Positions 1 to 5,727 of a stretch of DNA of 7,171 bases are shown piece by piece. The notes under the pieces were generated by a model. The model was given only the letters and a program-made list of their open reading frames with translations. It was not told where the DNA came from and made no database searches. Both the position numbers and the translations under genes were made by a program. The first letter of the stretch is position 1, and each line of letters starts with the position of its first letter. Source of the stretch: Kiritimatiellia bacterium (lineage in GTDB: Bacteria; Verrucomicrobiota; Kiritimatiellia; RFP12; UBA3636); NCBI GenBank assembly GCA_017476965.1, contig JAFUXX010000444.1:1-7171 (forward strand). The letters run 5' to 3'.

Positions 1-414
1 CAGTCGCCCGTGTGGCGCGGCGGCGGCGCGGCCTTCGGCCCCCGCCCGCGCGACTGGTCGGTGCGCCTCAACAAGAAGGTGGCCCGCCTCGCGTTCCGCC
101 GCGTCCTCTCGGACCGCATCGCGGACGGCACGCTCGTCGTGGTGGACGACCTGTCGCTCCCCGCGCCCAAGACCAAGGAACTCGTCAAGGTGCTCAAGGC
201 CCTCGGCGCCGAGAACGCGCTTCTCGTCGTGAAGGCCGCGGACGAAGCGCTCACCCGCGCCTCGGCCAACCTCCCGGCGGTCGAAGTGGCCGTCGCCTCC
301 AGGGCGAGCACCTACCAGATGATGCTGCACGGCAAGGTCGTCGTCGCCCGCGCCGCGTGGGAAGACCTCGCGGCCCGCCTCGAACCCGCCGCCGCAAAGG
401 AGACCGTGGCATGA
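1..414 (+). CDS. rplD: 50S ribosomal protein L4 (uL4), 5'-truncated
   Basis: The reading frame is open from the first base and encodes the last 137 residues of L4; the N-terminal 70 or so residues of a normal protein of about 205 lie upstream. The visible part opens with the conserved SPVWRGGGAAFGPRPRDWS segment and continues with LNKKVARLAFRRVLSDR and the beta strand LVVVDDLSLP, all typical of L4. L4 binds domain I of 23S rRNA, and its extended loop (here mostly missing upstream) lines the nascent-chain exit tunnel. In E. coli free L4 also represses the S10 operon; whether that holds here cannot be seen. The stop codon overlaps the start of rplW as ATGA, and codons for KET near the C-terminus double as the rplW ribosome binding site. 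An internal ATG or GTG start is unlikely because homology extends to the window edge. Confidence 0.96.
   Translation, partial: QSPVWRGGGAAFGPRPRDWSVRLNKKVARLAFRRVLSDRIADGTLVVVDDLSLPAPKTKELVKVLKALGAENALLVVKAADEALTRASANLPAVEVAVASRASTYQMMLHGKVVVARAAWEDLAARLEPAAAKETVA
396..402 (+). promoter_or_regulatory. Shine-Dalgarno of rplW inside rplD
   Basis: AAAGGAG lies 8 nt before the ATG at 411, within the last codons of rplD. With the ATGA stop-start overlap, this favours translational coupling of L23 to L4. Confidence 0.75.
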
Positions 415-695
415 AGCACCCCAACACAGTCGTCAAGGCAGTCCTGACCTCCGAGAAGGGGCTGGCCATGCAGGAAAAGCAGAACCGCTACATGGTCCGC
501 GTGGACCGCGCGGCGACGAAGCCCGAGATCAAAGCGGCCGTCGAAGACCTCTTCAACGTGACCGTCCTCTCGGTCAACACCCAGAACCACGAGGGCAAGA
601 AGCGCGTCCTGCGCAACCGCAAGACGGTGCAGGCCCCCGACTGGAAGCGCGCGATCGTCGCCCTCAAGCCGGGCGACAAGATCGACCTGCTCTAG
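411..695 (+). CDS. rplW: 50S ribosomal protein L23 (uL23)
   Basis: This 94-residue protein is close to the usual 95-100 of L23. Recognisable segments are LTSEKGLAM (residues 12-20), [15 protein letters not shown] (36-50), VLSVNT (52-57) and [19 protein letters not shown] toward the C-terminus. L23 binds 23S rRNA domain III at the rim of the exit tunnel and is the docking point for trigger factor and the signal recognition particle. Glu15 in TSEK corresponds to E. coli Glu18, the known trigger factor contact. The ATG overlaps the rplD stop (ATGA) and is preceded by a well-spaced AAAGGAG, which fixes the start. Its own stop codon is part of the rplB ribosome binding site. Confidence 0.97.
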   Translation: MKHPNTVVKAVLTSEKGLAMQEKQNRYMVRVDRAATKPEIKAAVEDLFNVTVLSVNTQNHEGKKRVLRNRKTVQAPDWKRAIVALKPGDKIDLL

Positions 696-705
696 GAGAA
701 TCGCC

Positions 706-1527
706 ATGGCCATCAAATCCTACAAGCCCTACACCCCGAGCCGCCGCACCGCGACGGGCTCCACGTTCTCCGAGATCACGAAGGACAAGCCCGAGCGTTC
801 GCTGACCCTGCCCAAGAAGCAGAAGGCCGGCCGCGACAGCTCCGGCCGCATCTCGATCCGCCACCGCGGCGGCGGCGCCAAGCGCCGCTACCGCATCGTG
901 GACTGGCGCCGCGACAAGGCCGGCGCCGCGTCCGTCGTGGCGATCGAATACGATCCGAACCGCCGCGCGCGCCTCGCGCTCGTGCAGTACGCCGACGGCG
1001 AGAAGCGCTACGTCCTGGCGCCCGAAGGCGTCGGCGTCGGCGCGACGATCGTCTCCGCGGCGGACGCCGAGCCCGCGCCCGGCAACTGCCTCCCGCTCGG
1101 CCGCATCCCGCTGGGCACCATGGTCCACAACCTCGAGCTCGTTCCCGGCCGCGGCGCCAAGGTCGTGCGCACCGCGGGCTCCTCGGCCCAGGTGATGAGC
1201 CGCGACGGCGGCTGCGTCACGCTCCGCATGCCCTCCGGCGAAGAGCGCAAGTTCCTCGCGGGCTGCCGCGCCGTCGTCGGCGTCGTCGGCAACGGCGAAG
1301 CCGAATGCATCAAGCTCGGCAAGGCCGGCCGCAAGCGCTGGCTGGGCATCCGCCCGACCGTCCGCGGCGTCGCGATGAACCCGGTCGACCACCCGATGGG
1401 CGGCGGCGAAGGCCGCACCTCCGGCGGCGGCCCGGCCGTCTCGCCGTGGGGCAAACTCGCCAAGGGCGGCAAGACGCGCAAACCGCGCAAGGCCTCCGAC
1501 CGCGTCATTCTCAAGCGCAGAAAGTAG
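706..1527 (+). CDS. rplB: 50S ribosomal protein L2 (uL2)
   Basis: The protein is 273 residues, the same length as E. coli L2. It has the N-terminal YKPYTPSRR start, the RNA-binding fold with [21 protein letters not shown] (residues 47-67), [26 protein letters not shown] (81-106), [17 protein letters not shown] (126-142), and the C-terminal [22 protein letters not shown] (216-237). L2 contacts 23S rRNA near the peptidyl-transferase centre and forms an intersubunit bridge. His229, aligned with the functionally studied E. coli His229, is kept, but the second histidine of DHPHGGG is Met231. Just after it the usual HPV(T/S)PWG reads PAVSPWG. AGGAG at 694-698, overlapping the rplW stop, is spaced 7 nt from the ATG and fixes the start. 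Confidence 0.98.
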   Translation: MAIKSYKPYTPSRRTATGSTFSEITKDKPERSLTLPKKQKAGRDSSGRISIRHRGGGAKRRYRIVDWRRDKAGAASVVAIEYDPNRRARLALVQYADGEKRYVLAPEGVGVGATIVSAADAEPAPGNCLPLGRIPLGTMVHNLELVPGRGAKVVRTAGSSAQVMSRDGGCVTLRMPSGEERKFLAGCRAVVGVVGNGEAECIKLGKAGRKRWLGIRPTVRGVAMNPVDHPMGGGEGRTSGGGPAVSPWGKLAKGGKTRKPRKASDRVILKRRK

Positions 1528-1533
1528 AAAACC

Positions 1534-1812
1534 ATGCCTCGTTCGCTCAAAAAAGGCCCGTACGTCGAGGAGAAGCTCCTCGCCAAGGTCGAGAAGATGA
1601 ACCAGTCGGCGCGCAAGCAGCCCATCAAGACCTGGTCCCGCCGCTCGATGATCACGCCCGATTTCGTCGGGCTGACCTTCTCCATCCACAACGGGAAGGC
1701 CTTCCTTCCCATCTTCATCACCGAAAACATGGTCGGCCACCGCCTCGGCGAGTTCGCCCCGACGCGCACGTTCAAGAAGCACGGCGCCACGACGGACAAG
1801 GCCACCAAGTAA
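1534..1812 (+). CDS. rpsS: 30S ribosomal protein S19 (uS19)
   Basis: The 92-residue protein has the family's length and hallmarks: [15 protein letters not shown] at the N-terminus, then [48 protein letters not shown], where SRRSMI, HNGK and [13 protein letters not shown] are signature elements. S19 sits in the 30S head, pairs with S13, and contributes to the bridge with the 50S central protuberance near A-site tRNA. The gene starts 6 nt after the rplB stop. The leader is A-rich and I see no Shine-Dalgarno, so initiation probably depends on coupling or reinitiation. The start is fixed by the universal [13 protein letters not shown] beginning. Confidence 0.97.
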   Translation: MPRSLKKGPYVEEKLLAKVEKMNQSARKQPIKTWSRRSMITPDFVGLTFSIHNGKAFLPIFITENMVGHRLGEFAPTRTFKKHGATTDKATK

Positions 1813-1826
1813 GGCAGGACAAGGAC

Positions 1827-2162
1827 ATGGAAGTCAAAGCAATTACCCGCAACGCGCGCATCCCGGCCTCCAAGGGCCGCGACCTGGCGCGCGCCGTGCA
1901 GGGCAAGAGCCTGGCCGCCGCGCTCAAGATCGTCGATTTCAGCCCGCGCAAGGCCGCGCTGATCCTCGGCAAGACGCTGCGCAGCGCCGCCGCCAACGCC
2001 TCCCACAACAACGGACTGGACGCCGAAACGCTCTCCGTCCGCCGCTGCACCTTCGACGAAGGCCCCAGCATGCGCCGCTTCTGGCCCCGCGCCCGCGGCA
2101 GCGCCAGCCCGATCGAAAAACAGACGAGCCACGTGACCGTGGTTCTCACCGACGAAAAGTAA
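1827..2162 (+). CDS. rplV: 50S ribosomal protein L22 (uL22)
   Basis: This protein has 111 residues (E. coli 110). It contains the family core RNARIPASKGRDLARAV (8-24), SPRKAALILGKTLRSAAANA (39-58) and the extended beta-hairpin FDEGPSMRRFWPRARGSASPI (about 77-96), followed by SHVTVVL. The hairpin reaches into the nascent-peptide tunnel opposite L4. Met82-Arg83-Arg84 occupy the position where E. coli Met-Lys-Arg deletions give macrolide resistance, and no deletion is present here. The start ATG lies 14 nt after the rpsS stop with only a modest CAGGA (1815-1819) upstream. The beginning MEVKAITRNARI matches family starts. Confidence 0.97.
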   Translation: MEVKAITRNARIPASKGRDLARAVQGKSLAAALKIVDFSPRKAALILGKTLRSAAANASHNNGLDAETLSVRRCTFDEGPSMRRFWPRARGSASPIEKQTSHVTVVLTDEK

Positions 2163-2167
2163 ACACC

Positions 2168-2842
2168 ATGGGACAGAAAGTCAATCCGATCGGTTTCCGC
2201 GTCGGCGTCGACCACGACTGGCGCTCCCGCTGGTTCGCGGACAAGCGCTCCTTCGGCGACCTTCTCGCCGAGGACGACAAGATCCGCGGCATGGTCGCCA
2301 AGTCGATCAAGGAAGGCGCCGTCTCGGCCGTCCGCATCGAGCGCTACGCCAACCGCGTCCGCGTCAACATCCACACCGCGCGCCCGGGCATCGTCATGGG
2401 CAAGGGCGGGGAGGACGTCGAGCGCCTGCGCAAGGCCCTCGCCAAGGCCACGAAGAAGGAAGTCTTCGTCGAGATCTCCGAGATCCGCGACGCGGACGCC
2501 AACGCGCAGCTCGTCGCCGAGAGCATCGCCGACCAGATCGTCCGCCGCATCACCGTCAAGCGCGCCATGAAGCGCGCGCAGCGCACGGCGATGGAGATGG
2601 GCGTGGACGGCATCAAGATGCTCGCGAGCGGCCGCATCAACGGAGCCGAACTCAGCCGCGTCGAGTGGATGAAGGAGGGCAAGGTGCCGCTCCACACGCT
2701 CCGCGCCAAGATCGAATACGGCTTCGCCGAAGCGCACACCACGGCCGGCCTGATCGGCGTCAAGGTGTGGATCTGCAAGAGCGAGAAGTACCAGCCTCGC
2801 GCAAACAACCGCAGGAGGAACCAGAATGCCTCTCATGCCTAA
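2168..2842 (+). CDS. rpsC: 30S ribosomal protein S3 (uS3)
   Basis: The protein is 224 residues, within the usual 205-240. It starts with the classic [15 protein letters not shown] type II KH domain follows, with its GxxG loop at Gly78-Lys-Gly-Gly81 ([13 protein letters not shown]), then the C-terminal domain with [41 protein letters not shown] and IGVKVWI. S3 lies at the mRNA entry pore of the 30S head. Basic residues Lys131, Arg132 and Lys135 occupy the region linked in E. coli to ribosomal helicase activity. The ATG is 5 nt after the rplV stop without a visible Shine-Dalgarno. The last 17 nt overlap rplP in another frame, and two adjacent AGG arginine codons near the C-terminus supply the rplP binding site. 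Confidence 0.98.
   Translation: MGQKVNPIGFRVGVDHDWRSRWFADKRSFGDLLAEDDKIRGMVAKSIKEGAVSAVRIERYANRVRVNIHTARPGIVMGKGGEDVERLRKALAKATKKEVFVEISEIRDADANAQLVAESIADQIVRRITVKRAMKRAQRTAMEMGVDGIKMLASGRINGAELSRVEWMKEGKVPLHTLRAKIEYGFAEAHTTAGLIGVKVWICKSEKYQPRANNRRRNQNASHA
2813..2818 (+). promoter_or_regulatory. Shine-Dalgarno of rplP inside rpsC
   Basis: A full AGGAGG consensus sits 7 nt before the ATG at 2826 and chooses it over the second in-frame ATG at 2835. It is made of tandem AGG codons (residues 216-217 of S3), whereas most other arginines in the window are CGN. Confidence 0.85.
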
Positions 2843-3245
2843 GCGGACGAAGCACCGCAAAGTCCAGCGCGGGAGCCGCTCCGGCCTCGCGCAGTGCAAC
2901 ACCGAACTGGCCCAGGGCGACTACGGCCTGAAGACCCTCGACCGCGGCTGGCTCACCGCCATCCAGATCGAGGCGTGCCGCGTCTGCATCAACCGCCACC
3001 TCAAGCGCCGCGGCAAGCTCTGGATCCGCGTGTTCCCCGACAAGCCGGTTTCCAAGAAGCCGATCGAAGTCCGCATGGGCAAGGGCAAGGGCGATCCCGA
3101 ATTCTGGGTCGCCGTGGTCCGCCCGGGCACGATGCTCTTCGAGATCGCCGGCGTTCCCGACTCCCTCGCCCGCGAGGCCTTCCGCCTCGCCGCCAACAAG
3201 CTCGGCCTGCGCACCTGCATGGTGTCGCGCCCGGTGCAGGCGTAA
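2826..3245 (+). CDS. rplP: 50S ribosomal protein L16 (uL16)
   Basis: The protein is 139 residues (family 136-144). It starts [16 protein letters not shown], followed by [38 protein letters not shown] and the signature [20 protein letters not shown], then [15 protein letters not shown]16 organises the A-site and GTPase-associated region of the 50S and is added late in assembly. Arg83 corresponds to E. coli Arg81, which is hydroxylated there by a 2-oxoglutarate oxygenase; whether that happens here is unknown. The TLDRGW..QIEACRV segment looks chlamydia-like from memory. Four cysteines (24, 51, 54, 131) are unusual, with Cys51 and Cys54 forming a CxxC. The start at 2826 is chosen by the AGGAGG, with Met4 as the alternative. 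It overlaps rpsC by 17 nt. Confidence 0.97.
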   Translation: MPLMPKRTKHRKVQRGSRSGLAQCNTELAQGDYGLKTLDRGWLTAIQIEACRVCINRHLKRRGKLWIRVFPDKPVSKKPIEVRMGKGKGDPEFWVAVVRPGTMLFEIAGVPDSLAREAFRLAANKLGLRTCMVSRPVQA

Positions 3246-3257
3246 AGGAGAAGCAGC

Positions 3258-3455
3258 ATGAAGATCAAGCAAGTCCGCGAGACTCCGACCGAGGATCTCC
3301 TCGCCCAGGTCAAGGCCGCGCAGCGGCAGATCCTCGAGGCGAAGGTCAAGAAGACCTCTTCGGACGTCCAGAGCAACCCCCTCAAGGTACGCACCCTGCG
3401 CCGCGACGTGGCGCGGATGCTCACCGTCGTCCGCGAGCGCGAGCTCCAGAAGTAA
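3258..3455 (+). CDS. rpmC: 50S ribosomal protein L29 (uL29)
   Basis: This small protein of 65 residues is typical of L29 (60-70). It starts MKIKQVRETPTEDLLAQV and is predicted to form a two-helix coiled-coil hairpin. The family signature near the C-terminus is KVRTLRRDVARMLTVVRERE (residues 43-62). L29 binds at the exit of the nascent-peptide tunnel next to L23 and may take part in chaperone docking. A strong AAAGGAG (3244-3250) overlaps the rplP stop and is spaced 7 nt from the ATG, so the start is secure. Its position between rplP and rpsQ is the canonical one. Confidence 0.95.
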   Translation: MKIKQVRETPTEDLLAQVKAAQRQILEAKVKKTSSDVQSNPLKVRTLRRDVARMLTVVRERELQK

Positions 3456-3465
3456 CACCATCCAC

Positions 3466-3813
3466 ATGAACGAAGAAGCCAAGAAAGAGGCGTCCGCCGC
3501 CTCCCGCGGCCTCCGCAAGACGCGCCGCGGCGTCGTGGCGAAGAAGAGCGGCGACAAGACCGTCTCGGTCCTCGTCGAGCGCCGCTTCGCCCACCCGGTC
3601 TACGGCAAGCAGATCACGGTCGGCAAGAAGTACCACGTGCACGACGAGAAGAACGAGGCCGGCGTCGGCGACGTCGTCGAAATCGCCGAGACCCGCCCGC
3701 TGAGCGCGACCAAGCGCTGGCGCCTCGTGAAGGTCCTCGTCTCGGAAAAGGCCAAGGAAGCCGCGGCCGAAGCCCGCGCCGAGGCCATCGAAGCCAAGGA
3801 AGAAGGGAAGTAG
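3466..3813 (+). CDS. rpsQ: 30S ribosomal protein S17 (uS17) with N- and C-terminal extensions
   Basis: The S17 core is clear: RRGVVAKKSGDKTVSVLVERRFAHPVYGK (residues 20-48), then YHVHDEKNEAGVGDVVEIAETRPLSATKRW (56-85), an OB-fold binding the 5' domain of 16S rRNA early in 30S assembly. At 115 residues it is longer than E. coli S17 (84). There are about 11 extra residues at the N-terminus (NEEAKKEASAASRG) and about 18 at the C-terminus, a low-complexity Ala/Glu/Lys tail (98-115) likely to be a charged helix or disordered. The ATG lies 10 nt after the rpmC stop with no Shine-Dalgarno. No other ATG precedes the core, and an in-frame GTG further in would cut into the conserved fold, so this start is preferred. 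Only 3 nt separate it from rplN. Confidence 0.95.
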   Translation: MNEEAKKEASAASRGLRKTRRGVVAKKSGDKTVSVLVERRFAHPVYGKQITVGKKYHVHDEKNEAGVGDVVEIAETRPLSATKRWRLVKVLVSEKAKEAAAEARAEAIEAKEEGK

Positions 3814-3816
3814 GCC

Positions 3817-4182
3817 ATGATCCAGGAAGGTACTGATCTCGCCGTTGCCGACAACACCGGGGCGCGCCGCGTGCGCTGCTTCCGCGTGCTCGGGCAGCGT
3901 AAGAAGTACGCCCATCTGGGCGACTGCATCCGCGTCTCCGTCAAGGAAGCGCAGCCCGGCGGCGCCGTGAAGAAGGGGCAGGTCTGCCTCGCCATCATCG
4001 TCCGCACCGGCTACCCCATCCGCCGTTCCGACGGTTCGTACATCAAGTTCGACAACAGCGCCTGCGTGATCGTGGACGCCAAGAAGTCGCCGATCGGCAC
4101 CCGCATCTTCGGGCCGGTCGCCCGCGAACTGCGCGACGGCGACAACGCCAAGATCATCTCGCTCGCACCGGAGGTCCTCTGA
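3817..4182 (+). CDS. rplN: 50S ribosomal protein L14 (uL14)
   Basis: The protein has 121 residues (family 120-123). It opens [26 protein letters not shown], where Gly5 replaces the usual Gln or Glu. It continues with [50 protein letters not shown] and [28 protein letters not shown], all signature elements. L14 lies on the 50S subunit interface, forming bridges with 16S rRNA; in other bacteria it is also the docking site of the silencing factor RsfS. This is conventionally the first gene of the spc operon, but here it follows rpsQ by 3 nt with an AAGGGA-like site (3803-3808) inside rpsQ. It ends in a TGATG overlap with rplX. Confidence 0.97.
   Translation: MIQEGTDLAVADNTGARRVRCFRVLGQRKKYAHLGDCIRVSVKEAQPGGAVKKGQVCLAIIVRTGYPIRRSDGSYIKFDNSACVIVDAKKSPIGTRIFGPVARELRDGDNAKIISLAPEVL
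4170..4174 (+). promoter_or_regulatory. Shine-Dalgarno of rplX inside rplN
   Basis: GGAGG lies 7 nt before the rplX ATG at 4182, within codons for the conserved L14 C-terminus PEVL. With the TGATG overlap it indicates coupled translation of L14 and L24. Confidence 0.8.
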
Positions 4183-4499
4183 TGAGCACTGCCAGAATCA
4201 AGAAGGACGACGTCGTCGTCGCCGTCGCGGGCCGCGACGCCGGCAAGACCGGCAAGGTCCTCGCCGTCAACGCGAAGAAGGGCGTCGCCGTCGTCGAAGG
4301 CCTCAACATGGTCAAGAAGGGGATCCGCAAGAGCGAAAAGCTCCCCAACGGGCAGATCCTCGACGTCCCCGCCCCGATCGCGCTTTCCAACCTCCAGCCG
4401 TACGACGCCAAGGCCAAGAAGGGCGTGCGCGTCTCGTACGTCCGCGAGGGCGACCGCTCCGTGCGCGTCGCGAAGGGCACCGGAACCCGTTTCGCCTAG
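4182..4499 (+). CDS. rplX: 50S ribosomal protein L24 (uL24)
   Basis: The protein is 105 residues (E. coli 104). It has the N-terminal KOW motif KKDDVVVAVAGRDAGKTGKVLAVNAKKGVAVVEGLNMVKKGIRKSE, followed by DVPAPIALSNLQPYDAKAKKGVRVSYV, matching the family's usual layout. L24 is one of the two assembly-initiating proteins of the 50S, binding the 5' end of 23S rRNA, and it sits near the tunnel exit. The start shares one base with the rplN stop (TGATG) and has a good GGAGG. The C-terminal VAKGTGTRFA tail is variable in the family. No zinc-binding cysteines are present. Confidence 0.97.
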   Translation: MSTARIKKDDVVVAVAGRDAGKTGKVLAVNAKKGVAVVEGLNMVKKGIRKSEKLPNGQILDVPAPIALSNLQPYDAKAKKGVRVSYVREGDRSVRVAKGTGTRFA

Positions 4500-4509
4500 G
4501 AGCAACGCA

Positions 4510-5049
4510 ATGGCAAATCTCAAGAAGACTTACGAGGACGTGGCCGTCCCCGCCCTGCGCGAGAAGTTCGGGTACAAGAACCCGATGGAAGTGCCGCGCC
4601 TTTCCAAGATCGTGGTCAACATGGCTTTCGGCATCGTCGACAAGGACACCCAGAAGTCCGTCGTCGACGACCTCGCGAAGATCACCGGCCAGAAGCCCGT
4701 GCTCTGCAAGGCCAAGAAGAGCGTCGCCAACTTCAAGCTCCGCGCCGGCATGGTGATCGGGGCCAAGGTGACCCTCCGCCGCCAGCGCATGTGGGACTTC
4801 CTCGACCGCTTCGTCAACGTCGCGCTGCCCCGCATCCGCGACTTCCACGGCGTCCCGAACCGCGGGTTCGACGGCCGCGGCAACTACACGCTCGGCGTCA
4901 AGGAGCAGACGATCTTCCCGGAAATCGACCTCTCCCGCCACGGAGCCCCCGAACAGGGCATGGACGTGACGATCTGCACGACCGCCGCGGACGACAAGGC
5001 CGCGCGCGAACTGCTCGACAAGCTCGGCATGCCCTTCGTCGGGCGCTAA
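4510..5049 (+). CDS. rplE: 50S ribosomal protein L5 (uL5)
   Basis: The protein is 179 residues, the usual length. It has [32 protein letters not shown] at the N-terminus, [21 protein letters not shown] (58-78), [31 protein letters not shown] (84-114), and [21 protein letters not shown] (120-140). L5 binds 5S rRNA in the central protuberance, contacts P-site tRNA, and bridges to S13 in the small subunit. The segment after the first strand reads NMAFG (37-41), where many homologues have N.G.G with a first glycine, so this is a mild substitution. AGGAG (4498-4502), overlapping the rplX stop, is spaced 7 nt from the ATG. In E. coli S8 represses translation near this start; no convincing matching RNA fold was recognised here. 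Confidence 0.98.
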   Translation: MANLKKTYEDVAVPALREKFGYKNPMEVPRLSKIVVNMAFGIVDKDTQKSVVDDLAKITGQKPVLCKAKKSVANFKLRAGMVIGAKVTLRRQRMWDFLDRFVNVALPRIRDFHGVPNRGFDGRGNYTLGVKEQTIFPEIDLSRHGAPEQGMDVTICTTAADDKAARELLDKLGMPFVGR

Positions 5050-5066
5050 CCGGAGACCAATTCACC

Positions 5067-5303
5067 ATGGCTAAAACATCTCTCGTGGTAAAGGCCGCCC
5101 GGCAGAACGCCCGCAAGGCCGCCGCAATCAAGAAGGAAAAGGAGGGCGGCGCTCCCGCGACCTTCACTTCCCGCGCCTACAACCGCTGCTCCCGCTGCGG
5201 CCGCCCGCGCGCCTACATCGGCAAGTTCAAGCTCTGCCGCCTCTGCTTCCGCGAACTCGCCCTCCAGGGCAAAATCCCCGGCGTCACCAAGGCGTCCTGG
5301 TAG
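5067..5303 (+). CDS. rpsN: 30S ribosomal protein S14 (uS14), zinc-binding type with enlarged N-terminus
   Basis: The C-terminal half matches zinc-type S14: [41 protein letters not shown]. Four cysteines (41, 44, 57, 60) form the two CxxC halves of a zinc site, with the same spacing as the 61-residue forms. This protein is 78 residues, with about 17 extra residues between the MAKTS start and the zinc module (Lys/Ala/Glu-rich, roughly 8-32). That makes it intermediate between the 61-residue zinc type and the cysteine-free type of about 100 residues. S14 sits in the 30S head with S3 and S10. The start [13 protein letters not shown] resembles the normal MAKKS/MAKQS beginnings. A GGAG (5052-5055) lies 11 nt upstream, a rather long spacing. 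Confidence 0.95.
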   Translation: MAKTSLVVKAARQNARKAAAIKKEKEGGAPATFTSRAYNRCSRCGRPRAYIGKFKLCRLCFRELALQGKIPGVTKASW

Positions 5304-5318
5304 GAAAGGAGAAAGACA

Positions 5319-5714
5319 ATGAGTTGGTCCGATCCCATCGCGGACATGCTCGTGCGCATCCGCAACGGCCAGGCGGCCGGGCGCGAAATCGTCGAGATGC
5401 CCTCTTCCAACCTCAAGGCCGCGATCGCCAAGGTCCTCAAGGACGAAGGCTACGTGGAGGACTTCGAGGTCGAAGGCGACGTCAAGAAGGTCCTGCGCAT
5501 CGCGCTCAAGTACAACGCCGAAGGCAAACCCGTCATCCGCGGCCTCCGCCGCGAGTCCTCGCCCGGCCTCCGCCGCTTCTGCGGCTGGAAGGACATCCCG
5601 CGCGTGCTCGGCGGTCTCGGCACCGCGGTCGTTTCCACCTCGGGCGGAGTCCTCTCCGGCATCGAGGCCCGCCGCCGCAAGCTCGGCGGCGAGATAGTCT
5701 GCACCGTCTGGTAA
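5319..5714 (+). CDS. rpsH: 30S ribosomal protein S8 (uS8)
   Basis: The protein is 131 residues (E. coli 130). It has the N-terminal DPIADMLVRIRNGQAA (5-20), MPSSNLKAAIAKVLKDEGYVEDFEVEG (27-53), SSPGLRRF (80-87), and the C-terminal RNA-binding loop VVSTSGGVLSG (104-114) with LGGEIVCTVW at the end. The loop has Gly109 where E. coli has Lys (STSKG). S8 binds the central domain of 16S rRNA and is a primary assembly protein. In E. coli it also represses the spc operon by binding its mRNA near rplE. AAAGGAG (5305-5311) spaced 7 nt from the ATG fixes the start, and the stop overlaps the rplF binding site. Confidence 0.98.
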   Translation: MSWSDPIADMLVRIRNGQAAGREIVEMPSSNLKAAIAKVLKDEGYVEDFEVEGDVKKVLRIALKYNAEGKPVIRGLRRESSPGLRRFCGWKDIPRVLGGLGTAVVSTSGGVLSGIEARRRKLGGEIVCTVW

Positions 5715-5727
5715 AGGAGAAAAACCC

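Noticed and set aside
12..410. Extension of the rplW frame upstream to position 12
   Set aside because: The upstream translation is Arg/Gly/Pro-rich shadow of rplD. L23 homology begins at the ATG at 411, which has a proper Shine-Dalgarno.
2835..2837. Second in-frame ATG as the true start of rplP
   Set aside because: AGGAGG is ideally spaced for the ATG at 2826 and too far for 2835. The two starts differ by only three residues, so the alternative cannot be fully excluded.
664..2902. Three further long - strand open frames (664-1782, 1008-2132, 1772-2902)
   Set aside because: They are composition shadows of rplB, rpsS, rplV and rpsC. They overlap one another and show no family motif and no plausible gene context.
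4536..4549. Small hairpin GGACG-TGGC-CGTCC shortly after the rplE start, considered as an S8 repressor target
   Set aside because: It is only 5 bp and lacks the internal-loop features known for the S8 site. Such repeats are expected by chance at this GC content.
4791..5066. Extension of the rpsN frame upstream through rplE
   Set aside because: The region is the alternate frame of the well-conserved L5 C-terminus. The S14 start MAKTS at 5067 fits the family.
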